A stretch of DNA of 64,000 nt from Maribacter ulvicola (GCF_900155985.1 NZ_FTMA01000002.1:186001-250000), one strand, 5' to 3'; positions 7,856 through 17,310 are shown, numbered from the stretch's first letter. Notes: generated by a model from the sequence alone, not told the origin. Numbers and translations are program-made.

Positions 7856-9400
7856 TTATAAATCCTTCTCTTTTGCCTGAAATGCTCCTAAATCTGGTTC
7901 AGCTGATCTTGCTGTTCCAATAATATCCAAAGAGGTAGAATTACCAACATTCACATCTCCTTTATTAATAACTTCTGATTCTAGTCCAATTCTATAATCA
8001 TTAAGGAAGGGTTGAAAATAATCTAGGTTTCCACTTAATATTACGTTCAAATAATGTGAACCATTTTCAAAATTATAAAGTCCGTCTTCAATGGTTGAAG
8101 ATTGATTTTCATTATACTTAATAAAACAATTTTGAAAATTAAAATTGAATAAATCCTGATTATTTGGTTGAAGTGAAACTTCATTAGAATTATTGCCATC
8201 AATAATACAATTTTTGAAATTAGCTTGTAGTAAATCAAAGCCGTTTTCTGTATTAGAGTTAGATGAATTGCTAATTGTGACGTTGGCATTAGATCTGAAA
8301 CCCTTGTTCCAATAATTAGCAATAGTAGCATGTGTAAAAGAATAGCTACCACCATTTTCTATTAAAAGTGAAGATTTGCCTGCGGCACCTAAGATTATGT
8401 TAGAAGCCTCTATTTTTGCGTTTCTAGTCCAAAGGTTGTGTCTAGAGCTATTAAATATACGGCTGTTGGTGATGGTCAATGTTTTTTCAGGTTCATTAGT
8501 TTGCCCTTCTACATATAAGCCTAGCTCGGCGTTTTTAATGGTCAGGTGATCAATACTATTGTTTATGCTTCCTGCACTAATCCAAATAGTTCCCCATTGT
8601 CCTGAGATATTTTCAAATTCGGGTTCTAAACGATCTCCTTCAAATATGACCTCATTTTCAAAAAGCGAATCATTAGGGCTTAATTGGCCGTTTATGGTAA
8701 TGGTTGCCTTATCTTGCACAATAATGCCTGAGTTTTGGTGAAAGTGCACTCTGGTGCCAGGGTCAATAAGAAGCTCTTTGTCTTCGGGTACTATTGCATA
8801 CCCATAAATTACATAAGACTTCTCTTTTTTAAAATTTAAATGATGATCAGATAATTCGAAGCCTTTTACTGTTATGGGGTTTCCAAATTCATCGTTGTAC
8901 AAAATAATGGTCTCTACTTTATTTTCTCTGGTATCGCTAGGGTAAAGAAATATAGCATCTTTTGCCAATGTGACCAGTTCAACAGATTTCTGAAAAGGGT
9001 CTTTATCAAATAAGATGGCATCCGTATAAAGTAATTCGTTTAGAGAATCATCGGTAATGTCTATCGTTGTTTCTATGAATATAAAAAGACTGTCTTCTGC
9101 ATAAATAGGTGTATTTTCAAATTCTTTGCCCGCAACGCCATCAACGTTTAATCTATAGAAGCTTTCGTTTCCATTTCTAAGTGCTATGTTAGGGATGATA
9201 ATATCATCTTTGGTGTTATTATACACTTTTAAGCTGTACGTGCTGCTACCTATATTAGAGAAAACGGTGTCTAGGTAAACAGTATCTCTAGAAAATGAAA
9301 AATGTCCATTGCTCTCGGCGTATTCAAAATCTTTTCTACAGGAAGTGCTCCAAAGAAGAGCAAATAAAGCAGAAAGTATAATTAAGATTCTAAGTGCCAA
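7856..9400 (-). CDS. Right-handed beta-helix lipoprotein, TTG start
   Basis: 514 residues. The signal peptide ends in a lipobox (LWSTSC, Cys21), so this is an envelope lipoprotein. Residues about 25-150 form a beta-sandwich-like part (DTVYLDTVFSNIGSSTYSLKVYN). After about 190 come parallel beta-helix coils typical of pectate-lyase-like folds: YVIYGYAIVPEDKELLIDPGT, ITINGQL, LTIKNAELGLYVEG, LTITNSRIFN, IIDGNNSNEVSL. No catalytic residues can be assigned. The only possible start before the signal peptide is TTG. It is followed by a gap before the LytTR gene, and lies 25 bp after the thioesterase gene on the same strand. It is likely a surface-exposed or adhesive/carbohydrate-interacting protein, function unproven. 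Confidence 0.8.
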   Translation of the reverse strand: MALRILIILSALFALLWSTSCRKDFEYAESNGHFSFSRDTVYLDTVFSNIGSSTYSLKVYNNTKDDIIIPNIALRNGNESFYRLNVDGVAGKEFENTPIYAEDSLFIFIETTIDITDDSLNELLYTDAILFDKDPFQKSVELVTLAKDAIFLYPSDTRENKVETIILYNDEFGNPITVKGFELSDHHLNFKKEKSYVIYGYAIVPEDKELLIDPGTRVHFHQNSGIIVQDKATITINGQLSPNDSLFENEVIFEGDRLEPEFENISGQWGTIWISAGSINNSIDHLTIKNAELGLYVEGQTNEPEKTLTITNSRIFNSSRHNLWTRNAKIEASNIILGAAGKSSLLIENGGSYSFTHATIANYWNKGFRSNANVTISNSSNSNTENGFDLLQANFKNCIIDGNNSNEVSLQPNNQDLFNFNFQNCFIKYNENQSSTIEDGLYNFENGSHYLNVILSGNLDYFQPFLNDYRIGLESEVINKGDVNVGNSTSLDIIGTARSAEPDLGAFQAKEKDL

Positions 9401-9425
9401 GGTAAAATAGTTTTACATATTAAAG

Positions 9426-9812
9426 TTACAGGAAAATTTCTTTGATTTCTTCTGGAATCCTAAGTGGTCTGTAAGATTTACTATCCAATAAACACCATTC
9501 TGTACTTGACCTAACTAATAATTTATAGGTAGTGCCATGTTTCATCTCTACAATTCTAACACATTTTGCACCAGAGCTAGACGCTATATAAGTAGAAATG
9601 ATAATAGGGTCGTTTAGTATCGCTGCTCGCTTATATTCTATATGATGCGTTAGTACTACCCAAATAACTTCTTTTTGCATTGTAGCGGTAGCGATCGTTT
9701 GCCAGTGTTCTTTAGAGATATCTTGGATCCACTGTACGTAACGTACATTGTTCACGTGGTTTAAATCGTCCAGATCATCCTGTGAAACAACAATTTGTTT
9801 TTGAAATGCCAT
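9426..9812 (-). CDS. Acyl-CoA thioesterase, 4HBT hotdog family
   Basis: 128 residues from the ATG at 9812. The longer frame starts with TTG and would overlap the upstream gene, so the internal ATG was chosen; it sits 4 bp after the upstream stop. The hotdog fold is shown by DLDDLNHVNNVRYVQWIQDISKEHW, with the Asp/Asn-His motif of YbgC/4HBT thioesterases, the strand EVIWVVLTHHIEYKRAAILND and the final SSTEWCLLDSKSYRPLRIPEEI. Such enzymes hydrolyse acyl-CoA thioesters in the cytoplasm; the substrate cannot be told from sequence. Probably co-transcribed with the glutaminyl cyclase gene. Confidence 0.85.
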   Translation of the reverse strand: MAFQKQIVVSQDDLDDLNHVNNVRYVQWIQDISKEHWQTIATATMQKEVIWVVLTHHIEYKRAAILNDPIIISTYIASSSGAKCVRIVEMKHGTTYKLLVRSSTEWCLLDSKSYRPLRIPEEIKEIFL

Positions 9813-9816
9813 ATTG

Positions 9817-10872
9817 TTATTTTTTTTGAATTTGCACTTCAAACATTTTGTTCCAGAATTTTCCGGTCACAAAAAAGGTTTTGCGTTCTGGGTGATAGGC
9901 TATGCCATTAAGTACGTAGTTGGTTTTGTCCCAATTATCGGTTTTGGTAATCATATCACTTAATCCGCTGAAGTTAATAACCCCTTCAATAGCACCTGTT
10001 TTACTGTCAATAATCATAACACTTGGTTTCTGATATACGTTAGCATATATTTTTCCGTCAACATACTCTAGCTCGTTTGCCGAATTAAAAATAGAAGAGT
10101 TGGTTACGGTTTCTATATAGCCTTCTTCTGTCATGGTATCAGGATTTAAAAACCATATTTTTTCGGTGCCATCACTTTTATAAATTTTAGAACCGTCATT
10201 TGTTAATCCCCAGCCTTCATTACTTTTTCCATATTGAAAATTGTCTACTTTTTTAAAGGACTTAAGGTCGTAAATAAAACCTAGTCCGCTTTTCCATGTA
10301 AGTTGGTAGATTTTGTTGTTTAATATTGTAATGCCCTCTCCAAAATAAGTTTCGTCCAAATCTATTTGCTCAAATACCTTACCCGTTTTAAAATCTAATT
10401 TTCTCAGGAAAGATTGTCCTTTTTTTCCGGTAGACTCGTATAAGGTGTCATTATAAAACTCTAAACCTTGTGTATAAGCTTTTGTATCATGTGGGTATTC
10501 GTTGATAATGGTGTACGAGTAAATTTCGGGAGCTTTTTCTGATAGTACTTTTAAGTTTTTGTTGATATCTACCGTTTTTCCTTCAAAAGTGATTCTTGCG
10601 GTCAATACTTTGTTGCCAAGTGTGGGTAAATCAAATTTTATTTGGTCATTATATAAAGGAATAGCGGCGCCGTCTATACTATATTTAACACTTTCTATCT
10701 GTTTTTTCTTTTTATTTTTAATGCTAACGCCAATTTTTTGATTTAGTTGAACCTGGTTTACATTTTTGTCTAAATTAATTTCGAATAGGGAAGATGCTTT
10801 TTGATTACCACTGCCACATGAGGTAAATAAACTGATAATAAGAACGGTACAGATATAATTTATAGTTTTCAT
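9817..10872 (-). CDS. Glutaminyl-peptide cyclotransferase, bacterial type lipoprotein
   Basis: 351 residues with a lipoprotein signal (FTSC, Cys19). After an Ig-like or linker part (about 25-105) comes the five-bladed beta-propeller of the Glu_cyclase_2 family: YPHDTKAYTQGLEF, YESTGKKGQSFLRK, GEGITILNNKIYQLTWKSG, GWGLTNDGSKIYKSDGT, ANELEYVDGKIYANVY and NYVLNGIAYHPERKTFFVTGK. The family cyclises N-terminal Gln to pyroglutamate; here it would act on exported proteins in the envelope. It is the first gene of a likely two- or three-gene unit with the thioesterase and beta-helix genes, divergent from the SRP RNA. Confidence 0.9.
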   Translation of the reverse strand: MKTINYICTVLIISLFTSCGSGNQKASSLFEINLDKNVNQVQLNQKIGVSIKNKKKKQIESVKYSIDGAAIPLYNDQIKFDLPTLGNKVLTARITFEGKTVDINKNLKVLSEKAPEIYSYTIINEYPHDTKAYTQGLEFYNDTLYESTGKKGQSFLRKLDFKTGKVFEQIDLDETYFGEGITILNNKIYQLTWKSGLGFIYDLKSFKKVDNFQYGKSNEGWGLTNDGSKIYKSDGTEKIWFLNPDTMTEEGYIETVTNSSIFNSANELEYVDGKIYANVYQKPSVMIIDSKTGAIEGVINFSGLSDMITKTDNWDKTNYVLNGIAYHPERKTFFVTGKFWNKMFEVQIQKK

Positions 10873-10970
10873 TAACGAAATGGGTGTTTAAGTTGATGTA
10901 ATATGTGTGAGAAAAAAGATTACTTGTTATAATTAGGCAATTTAATTCATAAAAATAAGAAACTAAAGGA

Positions 10971-11000
10971 TTGCCAAAGTTTTAAAAGATTGTATATTTG
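10971..11000 (+). promoter_or_regulatory. Consensus Bacteroidota promoter of the SRP RNA gene
   Basis: TTG at 10971-10973, a 19-bp spacer and TATATTTG at 10993-11000 give an exact match to the TTG-N19-TAnnTTTG consensus. Transcription would start at about 11006, where the RNA stem begins. Confidence 0.85.
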
Positions 11001-11005
11001 CACCT

Positions 11006-11106
11006 GGCAAGTCCTACACGACCAGCTCCTGTAGAATCCCCCAGGGTGGGAACGCAGCAAGGGTATACGGTCGTAGCGGTGCGATGTAGGTAGCTTGCCT
11101 TTTTTT
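11006..11106 (+). ncRNA. ffs: Signal recognition particle RNA (4.5S type)
   Basis: The ends pair (GGCAAG at the start, CTTGCC near 11094-11099) and are followed by a run of seven T, a built-in terminator. The tip of the hairpin carries the universally conserved SRP elements, seen as TGGGAACGCAGCAAGGGT (11047-11064), which bind the Ffh M domain and form the GGAA-type tetraloop. The total of about 95-100 nt fits the small bacterial SRP RNA. It works with Ffh and FtsY to target nascent membrane proteins. The promoter directly upstream is a perfect match. Confidence 0.95.
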
Positions 11107-11192
11107 GTGCCTTAAAATGAGATTTTATAATTTTAGGCAACACATTCATAACCAATTCTATATAACGTTTAGCATCGCTTATTTTCTATAAA

Positions 11193-11999
11193 ATGAAAAC
11201 AAAAGTAGTACTAATTACAGGTGGATCTTCAGGTATTGGCAAAGCAATTGGCATACATTTAAAAGCAAATGGCTATAAAGTTTACGGTACAACGCGTAAC
11301 AAGAGTAAATATCCTTCATTTTCAGATTTTCCGCTTTTAGAGATGGATGTTAGGAATTTAGGTACTATCAAGGAGTGTATTTCGTCATTATTGGAATTAG
11401 AAGGTAGAATTGATGTGTTGATTAACAATGCAGGTGTGGGTATTACAGGTCCCATGGAAGAAACTCCCTATGAAGAAGTGTTAAAAGCTTTTGCAACCAA
11501 CTTCAACGGACCGTTAAATGTGATGAATACTGCATTGCCTGTTATGCGGGAGCAAAAAGAAGGTCTTATTATTAACATCACGTCTATTGCAGGATATATG
11601 GGGCTGCCATTTAGGGGAGTTTATTCGGCTTCGAAAGGGGCTTTGGAAATTGTAACGGAAAGCTATAGAATGGAAACCAAATCTTTTGGAGTTCATCTCA
11701 CTACATTAGCGCCTGGTGATTTTGCTACGAATATTGCTTCTGGTAGATATCATACTCCGGTTTACGAAAATTCTCCATATAAACTCGCTTATAAAAATAC
11801 TTTAGAAGCTATTGACGCAGATGTAGATAGTGGCGGGGATCCTAATGATGTTGCTAAAAAGATTGCAGAGATAATAAAAACGAAAAACCCTAAACCTCAT
11901 TACAAGGTAGGTTCGTTTATTCAAAAATTTTCTTTGACTCTTAAGAGCTTATTGCCTGGTCGTTGGTTTGAGAAATTGTTGGAAGGACATAGCTCTTAG
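11193..11999 (+). CDS. Short-chain dehydrogenase/reductase
   Basis: 268 residues, classical SDR. The N-terminal Rossmann motif TGGSSGIG (about 9-16) binds NAD(P), with basic residues after beta-2 (TTRNKSK) that favour NADPH. NNAG (about 76-79), the catalytic Ser in INITSIAGYMG and the YSASKGA tyrosine-lysine pair are all present. The C-terminal part is hydrophobic and basic (FIQKFSLTLKSLLPGRWFEKLL), which may hold the enzyme near the membrane. The substrate is unknown. It lies 90 bp after the SRP RNA. Confidence 0.9.
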   Translation: MKTKVVLITGGSSGIGKAIGIHLKANGYKVYGTTRNKSKYPSFSDFPLLEMDVRNLGTIKECISSLLELEGRIDVLINNAGVGITGPMEETPYEEVLKAFATNFNGPLNVMNTALPVMREQKEGLIINITSIAGYMGLPFRGVYSASKGALEIVTESYRMETKSFGVHLTTLAPGDFATNIASGRYHTPVYENSPYKLAYKNTLEAIDADVDSGGDPNDVAKKIAEIIKTKNPKPHYKVGSFIQKFSLTLKSLLPGRWFEKLLEGHSS

Positions 12000-12028
12000 T
12001 AAATTGACCGTTCTATAAATATTGTTAC

Positions 12029-13411
12029 TTAGTTATGGTAGATGTTAGAAAATCCGTCAACTATAACTGTATTGTTTGTGATAATGGCCTTGTTCATTGG
12101 GTAGAGTACCAATTTTTCAGTAAGTTCTTTAAAATCATCACTATGATATTGTGATGCCGGGTTTACGCCATGTGACGATAAAATGTTTTTCCACTCATTA
12201 TAATCGGTTTTAATATTAATACCAATAAGTTCATAATCAGGTTTCTTTTCTTTTAATATGGATACGCGGTTAAAAATATCCAAATATTGTTTTTTATTAG
12301 CGCCTGACCAAAAGTAGAATAAGACTTTCTTGTTTGCGGAAATTTCGGTTAATGTTCTGCTTTCATTATCAAAAGTGATAACAGTCAAATTTGGAATTAC
12401 TCGTGAAGGTTGAAGGTTTGTGATACCTTGGTAAAGGTTCTCAATTTCTTCAATATGCATATTGTTTTTAGAAACTTTTTTAAACTCTTTTAAGAAGATT
12501 TCTGTGTTTTCAGGAGCATCTTTTTTCTTTAAAAGATAATCAAAAGCCACATTTCTAAAGAGATTGTCCCTTAATTCTTTTTCAATTGCAAGGCTGTCAA
12601 TTAAATGCAATTTATGTTTTTTATAATGCAATTGTCTGCTTCCATCTTCATGAGCATTGTTGCAATCCTTCTTACAACTCATATAGGATAGGTTGCCAAA
12701 ATGAGCTTTCATGAAATCATAATAAGGCCTTAGGTAGGTCAGTGTATGGTCGTCGTAGTTTACCTTGTTTCTATAATTGTAAAAATCTTTTGGTAATTCA
12801 TGAAAATTTTCTTCGGCTGTTTTTCTTTTATGTTGAAAAGGATATATTTCTAAGTATCTGTAATATGTATAATTTATACTGCCGGTTAATAGTTTAATTG
12901 CTTCTTTGGAAATTGGATTTTCAGAACTCAACTCCTTTAGTTTTGCAACTTTATCTTTTTTTAGAGATTCAATTTTAGCAATAAAATCTAATGGTTCTAG
13001 CTCGTAATACTCAGAATACATTGAAAAATCTTCTTTTTCAGTTGCTAAAAAGAGTTCTAATAGAAAATTATTGGATTCTTCGTTACTGCCAGAAAAGACT
13101 AATGACTCATCAAAATAAATAGTGTTAAGTCTAACCATTAGACTATCACCTTTTTCTAAATATACGTATTGGTGTTCAGGGGCTAAATTAAAGTGGTATA
13201 AGCCATTTTCAATTGATGGAAGCTTAAACTTAAATCTGTTATTGTCATCAAGTTTAGCGGAATCTATTTTAATTCTTCCTTTTAATAAAACCACTTGATC
13301 ACTTGTAGGGTTTATGATTTCACCAGCAAAGACCACAGTTTCAGAATCTTTATTAGAAGAGGAGCAACCCATTATTAACGCTACGCATGTAGAAAGTAAA
13401 ATTCTTATCAT
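12029..13411 (-). CDS. Thioredoxin-fold lipoprotein without active-site cysteines (DUF4369-like N-terminus)
   Basis: 460 residues from the ATG at 13411; the longer frame starts with TTG and runs into a -7 element. The lipoprotein signal is ALIMGC (Cys16). The N-terminal beta domain (about 25-120) resembles DUF4369, as in many Bacteroidota TlpA-like proteins. The C-terminal part (about 340-455) has the thioredoxin-like order KVLFYFWSGANKKQYLDIF...YELIGINIKTD...LYPMNKAIITNN. Where TlpA/ResA have WCxxC, this protein has WSGANKK. It therefore cannot do thiol-disulfide exchange by that motif. Function unknown; perhaps a binding protein derived from a TlpA-like ancestor. Confidence 0.78.
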   Translation of the reverse strand: MIRILLSTCVALIMGCSSSNKDSETVVFAGEIINPTSDQVVLLKGRIKIDSAKLDDNNRFKFKLPSIENGLYHFNLAPEHQYVYLEKGDSLMVRLNTIYFDESLVFSGSNEESNNFLLELFLATEKEDFSMYSEYYELEPLDFIAKIESLKKDKVAKLKELSSENPISKEAIKLLTGSINYTYYRYLEIYPFQHKRKTAEENFHELPKDFYNYRNKVNYDDHTLTYLRPYYDFMKAHFGNLSYMSCKKDCNNAHEDGSRQLHYKKHKLHLIDSLAIEKELRDNLFRNVAFDYLLKKKDAPENTEIFLKEFKKVSKNNMHIEEIENLYQGITNLQPSRVIPNLTVITFDNESRTLTEISANKKVLFYFWSGANKKQYLDIFNRVSILKEKKPDYELIGINIKTDYNEWKNILSSHGVNPASQYHSDDFKELTEKLVLYPMNKAIITNNTVIVDGFSNIYHN

Positions 13412-13435
13412 ATAGTATATGGGACTGGTATTAGT

Positions 13436-13443
13436 CAAAAATA
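13436..13443 (-). promoter_or_regulatory. Candidate -7 element for the Cys-less TlpA-like gene
   Basis: Reading on the minus strand, TATTTTTG matches TAnnTTTG and lies 25 bases before the ATG at 13411. It overlaps the start of the longer TTG frame, supporting the internal ATG. No -33 TTG is seen. Confidence 0.4.
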
Positions 13444-13590
13444 GTAAACCTAATTACCAGTAGTTGTTAATAGCTAGTTAAATGTTGTAAAGCGCTAACT
13501 TAAGAATCTTTTGTGGAAATTGATAGTAAACTAGGCAGTAAAACCTTATAAATTCAGTATTTTTGCACGGATTTTTAAAATTTAATTTCT

Positions 13591-15213
13591 ATGTTATCTG
13601 TTTCTAATCTTTCTGTTCAATTTGGAAAACGAGTATTGTTCGATGAAGTAAACGTTTCTTTTACACAAGGTAATTGCTATGGTATTATAGGTGCTAATGG
13701 TGCTGGTAAATCTACTTTTTTGAAAATTCTTGCAGGACAAATGGACCCAACTTCTGGTCATGTACATTTAGAGCCAGGTAAGAGAATGTCCATTTTAGAA
13801 CAGAATCATAATTCTGCCGATGATTTTACGGTGTTGGAAGCTGTGGTTATGGGTAACAAACCGCTCTACGAAATAAAAAAAGAAATAGATGCCCTTTATG
13901 CTGATTACGATGATAAAAATGCGGATAGAATAGGGGAGTTGCAAGTGAAATTTGAGGAAATGAACGGGTGGAATGCCGATAGTAACGCAGCTGCCTTATT
14001 GTCTAACCTTGGTATAAACGCAGATTTACATTTCACTTTAATGTCTGAGTTGGACTCTAAATTGAAGGTACGTGTGTTATTGGCACAAGCGTTATTTGGT
14101 AATCCTGATGTGTTGATTATGGATGAGCCTACCAACGACTTGGATTATGAAACGATCAGTTGGTTAGAACATTTCTTGGCAGATTATGAAAACACGGTAA
14201 TTGTAGTAAGTCATGACCGTCACTTCTTGGATACCGTTTGTACGGATATTGGTGATATTGATTTTGGTAAACTGAATTTATACTCTGGTAACTATACGTT
14301 TTGGTATGAAAGTAGTCAGTTAGCTGCTCGCCAACGTGCGCAACAAAATAAGAAGGCAGAAGAGAAAGCAAAAGAATTGCAAGAGTTCATTGCTCGTTTT
14401 AGTGCAAACGTTGCAAAAAGTAAGCAAGCTACTTCTCGTAAAAAAATGTTATCCAAATTAAAAGTTGATGATATTAAGCCTTCTAGCCGTAGATATCCTG
14501 CAATAATTTTTGACAGGGAGCGAGAGGCCGGTGATCAAATATTAAACGTAGAAGGACTTTCAGCTTCAACTGACGAAGGTGAAATACTATTTAATAACGT
14601 AAACATCAACTTGGCAAAAGGAGATAAAATTACCATTATTTCTAGAGATTCTAGAGCAACATCAGCGTTCTATGATATTATAAATGGAAATAAAAAGGCA
14701 GATAAAGGTACTTTTCAATGGGGTATTACAACTACCCAGTCTTATTTGCCCGCAGATAATTCAGACTTCTTTACAAGTAACATCAACTTGGTAGATTGGT
14801 TGCGCCAATACGCCAAAACTGAAGAAGAGCGCGAAGAGGTTTACATACGTGGTTTCTTAGGTAAAATGCTATTTAGTGGCGAGGAAGCTTTAAAAAAATG
14901 TACGGTTCTTTCTGGTGGAGAAAAAGTACGTTGTATGTTGAGTAGAATGATGTTAATGCGTGCTAATGTGTTAATGTTAGATGAGCCTACAAACCACTTA
15001 GACTTAGAAAGTATAACGGCATTCAATAATTCTCTTAAAAACTTTAAAGGTACTGTTATGTTAACAACACATGATCATGAATTTGCACAAACTGTTGCAA
15101 ATAGAATCATAGAGTTGACTCCTAAAGGCAACATTGACAGGTATTCAACGTTTGATGAATATATGTCTGATAAGGCGTTAAAAGATCAGCGTAACAAAAT
15201 GTACGCTGAATAA
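13591..15213 (+). CDS. ABC-F family ATPase, YbiT-like
   Basis: 540 residues with two ABC domains joined by a charged linker (about 245-300) and no membrane segment. Such proteins act on the ribosome. Domain 1 has Walker A GANGAGKST (34-42), a family-typical degenerate signature (MSELDSKLKVRVLLAQALF) and Walker B VLIMDEPTNDLD. In domain 2 the Walker A is gone (IISRDSRATSAFYDI), while LSGGEKVR and VLMLDEPTNHLD are intact. A -7-like TATTTTTG lies at 13558-13565. Closest in motif pattern to YbiT; whether it is a translation factor or a resistance-type factor is not decidable here. The lack of a linked antibiotic gene favours housekeeping. Confidence 0.92.
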   Translation: MLSVSNLSVQFGKRVLFDEVNVSFTQGNCYGIIGANGAGKSTFLKILAGQMDPTSGHVHLEPGKRMSILEQNHNSADDFTVLEAVVMGNKPLYEIKKEIDALYADYDDKNADRIGELQVKFEEMNGWNADSNAAALLSNLGINADLHFTLMSELDSKLKVRVLLAQALFGNPDVLIMDEPTNDLDYETISWLEHFLADYENTVIVVSHDRHFLDTVCTDIGDIDFGKLNLYSGNYTFWYESSQLAARQRAQQNKKAEEKAKELQEFIARFSANVAKSKQATSRKKMLSKLKVDDIKPSSRRYPAIIFDREREAGDQILNVEGLSASTDEGEILFNNVNINLAKGDKITIISRDSRATSAFYDIINGNKKADKGTFQWGITTTQSYLPADNSDFFTSNINLVDWLRQYAKTEEEREEVYIRGFLGKMLFSGEEALKKCTVLSGGEKVRCMLSRMMLMRANVLMLDEPTNHLDLESITAFNNSLKNFKGTVMLTTHDHEFAQTVANRIIELTPKGNIDRYSTFDEYMSDKALKDQRNKMYAE

Positions 15214-15245
15214 GCATAGAATAGATTAACCCAAATCAATGTTTT

Positions 15246-16373
15246 ATGAAAACCTACAAATATGTGGTCTGCTTTGTGCTGGCCTTAAGTTTTTTTGCAT
15301 GCGAAAAATCTTCTGAACAAGTTGAAGAGGAAGAAGTGGCATCCATTGTGCAAGTAGATTATACGGTCTTCCTACAAAATAACAGTCAATTAAATGGGGT
15401 TGTCGTGGAATCAGATAATGAGGGGTTTGCTGTAAAAAGCACGTTGGGTTCATTTAATGACATACCTTCTAACGCTATAACCTATAGAACGGAAACCGGT
15501 ATAAGTTATTACGCTACTACCAATTGCCAAGCAACATTACAATGGTATAAGGAAGAAAATTCTACTTCTGAATCCGTAACGCTTTTTGAAGACACAAGTG
15601 CGTGTGATATTAATGTGCTTGCAATGGCGCATTCAAATGAAATTGTGGCAGTAGCTTATGAGAGAGAGTTGCTAGGTAAGGATAAGCAATCTGTAGTTCG
15701 TATAAATTCGTTAATGAGTACGGTTAATAGTCCAACAGAAATCTCTTTAGACAAGAAACCAGTTGATATGGTTATTTCAACAAATAGATTATTTGTACTT
15801 ACATTAAATGAATTCATAACAGATGAATTTCATTTATCTGCTATTGATTTAAATACCAATGAAGTTTTAATGGAATTAGATCTGGGCTTGGATGCACAAC
15901 GTTTATTTACCAATACTAATGGTGATGTCATTGTTAGTTATCCTGAATTACACACTATTTTAGACCCTATTACTTTAGATAAGTCGTACACCACTTATGG
16001 CAAGAATACAGAACCTGGTTTTATTACAACGACCGATTATTATATGGATAATAGCGGTAAATTTTATTTTCAGAAAAACGTGCCAACAGCAAAAATAGAG
16101 GAGGTGCCGGCTATTTATGACTTTGAAAAAAACAATACTGTAGTATATCTATTTGAAAATTTCTTGACGGAGACTGAATTAAATATGAAATACAATATAG
16201 CCAATACATCGGCGATAGCGTATGATGAAAAGAATAATTTTGTTCTAATTGGTTATGAGAAAAATGGTCAGGCAGATAAAGGTGGGATTTTAAGAATTAC
16301 TCCGGCTCCTGAATTTAAATTAATTGATAATATTGATTTGGATGGGGTGCCTAAAACTATATTTGTAAAATAA
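15246..16373 (+). CDS. Lipoprotein with beta-propeller-like repeats
   Basis: 375 residues. A lipobox (LSFFAC, Cys19) is followed by an acidic linker (EQVEEEE). The rest is beta-rich with recurring patterns such as KPVDMVISTNRLFVLTLNE, DAQRLFTNTNGDVIVSY and NFVLIGYEKNGQADKGGILR, as in propeller proteins of the YncE/surface type. I cannot assign a family or ligand. It follows the ABC-F gene by 32 bp on the same strand but probably has an unrelated function, and it is convergent with the next gene. Confidence 0.75.
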   Translation: MKTYKYVVCFVLALSFFACEKSSEQVEEEEVASIVQVDYTVFLQNNSQLNGVVVESDNEGFAVKSTLGSFNDIPSNAITYRTETGISYYATTNCQATLQWYKEENSTSESVTLFEDTSACDINVLAMAHSNEIVAVAYERELLGKDKQSVVRINSLMSTVNSPTEISLDKKPVDMVISTNRLFVLTLNEFITDEFHLSAIDLNTNEVLMELDLGLDAQRLFTNTNGDVIVSYPELHTILDPITLDKSYTTYGKNTEPGFITTTDYYMDNSGKFYFQKNVPTAKIEEVPAIYDFEKNNTVVYLFENFLTETELNMKYNIANTSAIAYDEKNNFVLIGYEKNGQADKGGILRITPAPEFKLIDNIDLDGVPKTIFVK

Positions 16374-16383
16374 TTTTTTAGGT

Positions 16384-17106
16384 TTAGCTGTTAAAATATT
16401 TGCTATTCCAAATAGCGGTATTAAAGTTTTTGCCCATGGCAAATCCGTAAAAAATTACCACTGAGGTGATGCTTTTGAATATAAATAAGAATAATAGCAA
16501 AAAATGAGCATTTGAATTTGATTTGGACAATAATCCATTTGGTATCAATATAGTTATAACAAAACTTATCAATAGTACTAAGAAGGCTAGGTTTACAATA
16601 TTTTTAAAAGGCCACATTAATAATTTGCGTAACGGATTAAGGTCATTTCCCCACTGATGTATTAAATAATGATACCCATTACCCAGTGGTGCAAATAGTA
16701 GGGGGTCGTCTTTATCTTTAAGTTTAAAAAGTTTAGATGGGGCTATTATTTTAAATGCCGTTATCTCTAGATGATGTTCTTTTTCCAAACTTTTAATTTT
16801 TGATAAAGCTTCTGGAGGTATAGGTCCTTTAAAATATTTTGTGTCCAAAAAACGTAATCGGTAATCAATACAAATTTGCTTTATTTCTTCAATGTGATAA
16901 ATTTTGGAACCTTCCAATAAATCTATATTAAAGTTCTTGATACAGCCATCATTGCGTAGTGCTATATTCTGTTCAATTCTGTTAAATTCATGGTCTAGGC
17001 TGTTAAGGAGGTCATAAACCTCTTTCATCCTTGTCTCATCAGTTAAAACGCGCTTATTTCTAACTTTAGAAAGTTTTTCGGCAATATTCGTTTTAGGTAG
17101 AAACAT
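16384..17106 (-). CDS. Hypothetical protein with two C-terminal membrane segments
   Basis: 240 residues from the ATG at 17106; the longer frame starts with TTG. The N-terminal two thirds are soluble, with helical segments (EVYDLLNSLDHEFNRIEQNI) and mixed sheet (LLEGSKIYHIEEIKQICIDY). Two hydrophobic segments follow at the C-terminus: NIVNLAFLVLLISFVITILI and a second one starting at HFLLLFLFIFKSITSVVIF. A short conserved-looking piece LLFAPLGNGYHYLIHQWG precedes them. I do not recognise the family. It lies between two plus-strand genes, with about 200 bp before the fasciclin gene. Confidence 0.65.
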   Translation of the reverse strand: MFLPKTNIAEKLSKVRNKRVLTDETRMKEVYDLLNSLDHEFNRIEQNIALRNDGCIKNFNIDLLEGSKIYHIEEIKQICIDYRLRFLDTKYFKGPIPPEALSKIKSLEKEHHLEITAFKIIAPSKLFKLKDKDDPLLFAPLGNGYHYLIHQWGNDLNPLRKLLMWPFKNIVNLAFLVLLISFVITILIPNGLLSKSNSNAHFLLLFLFIFKSITSVVIFYGFAMGKNFNTAIWNSKYFNS

Positions 17107-17310
17107 GTATTTTTTTATCAATTCACTCAAAATTAATGAATTACGGATTTTATTACCTTTTTAACGGCTAAATTATAAGTTAATAAAATGTTAAAATATA
17201 GTGGTTAGCTTTATCCTAGCTAGGTGTCAAAGACATCTAATTGTATATTGACGAAGAAATTGATCCGTTTAACGATTTCTAGAACATTTGCCATTTAAGA
17301 ACCAACTATA

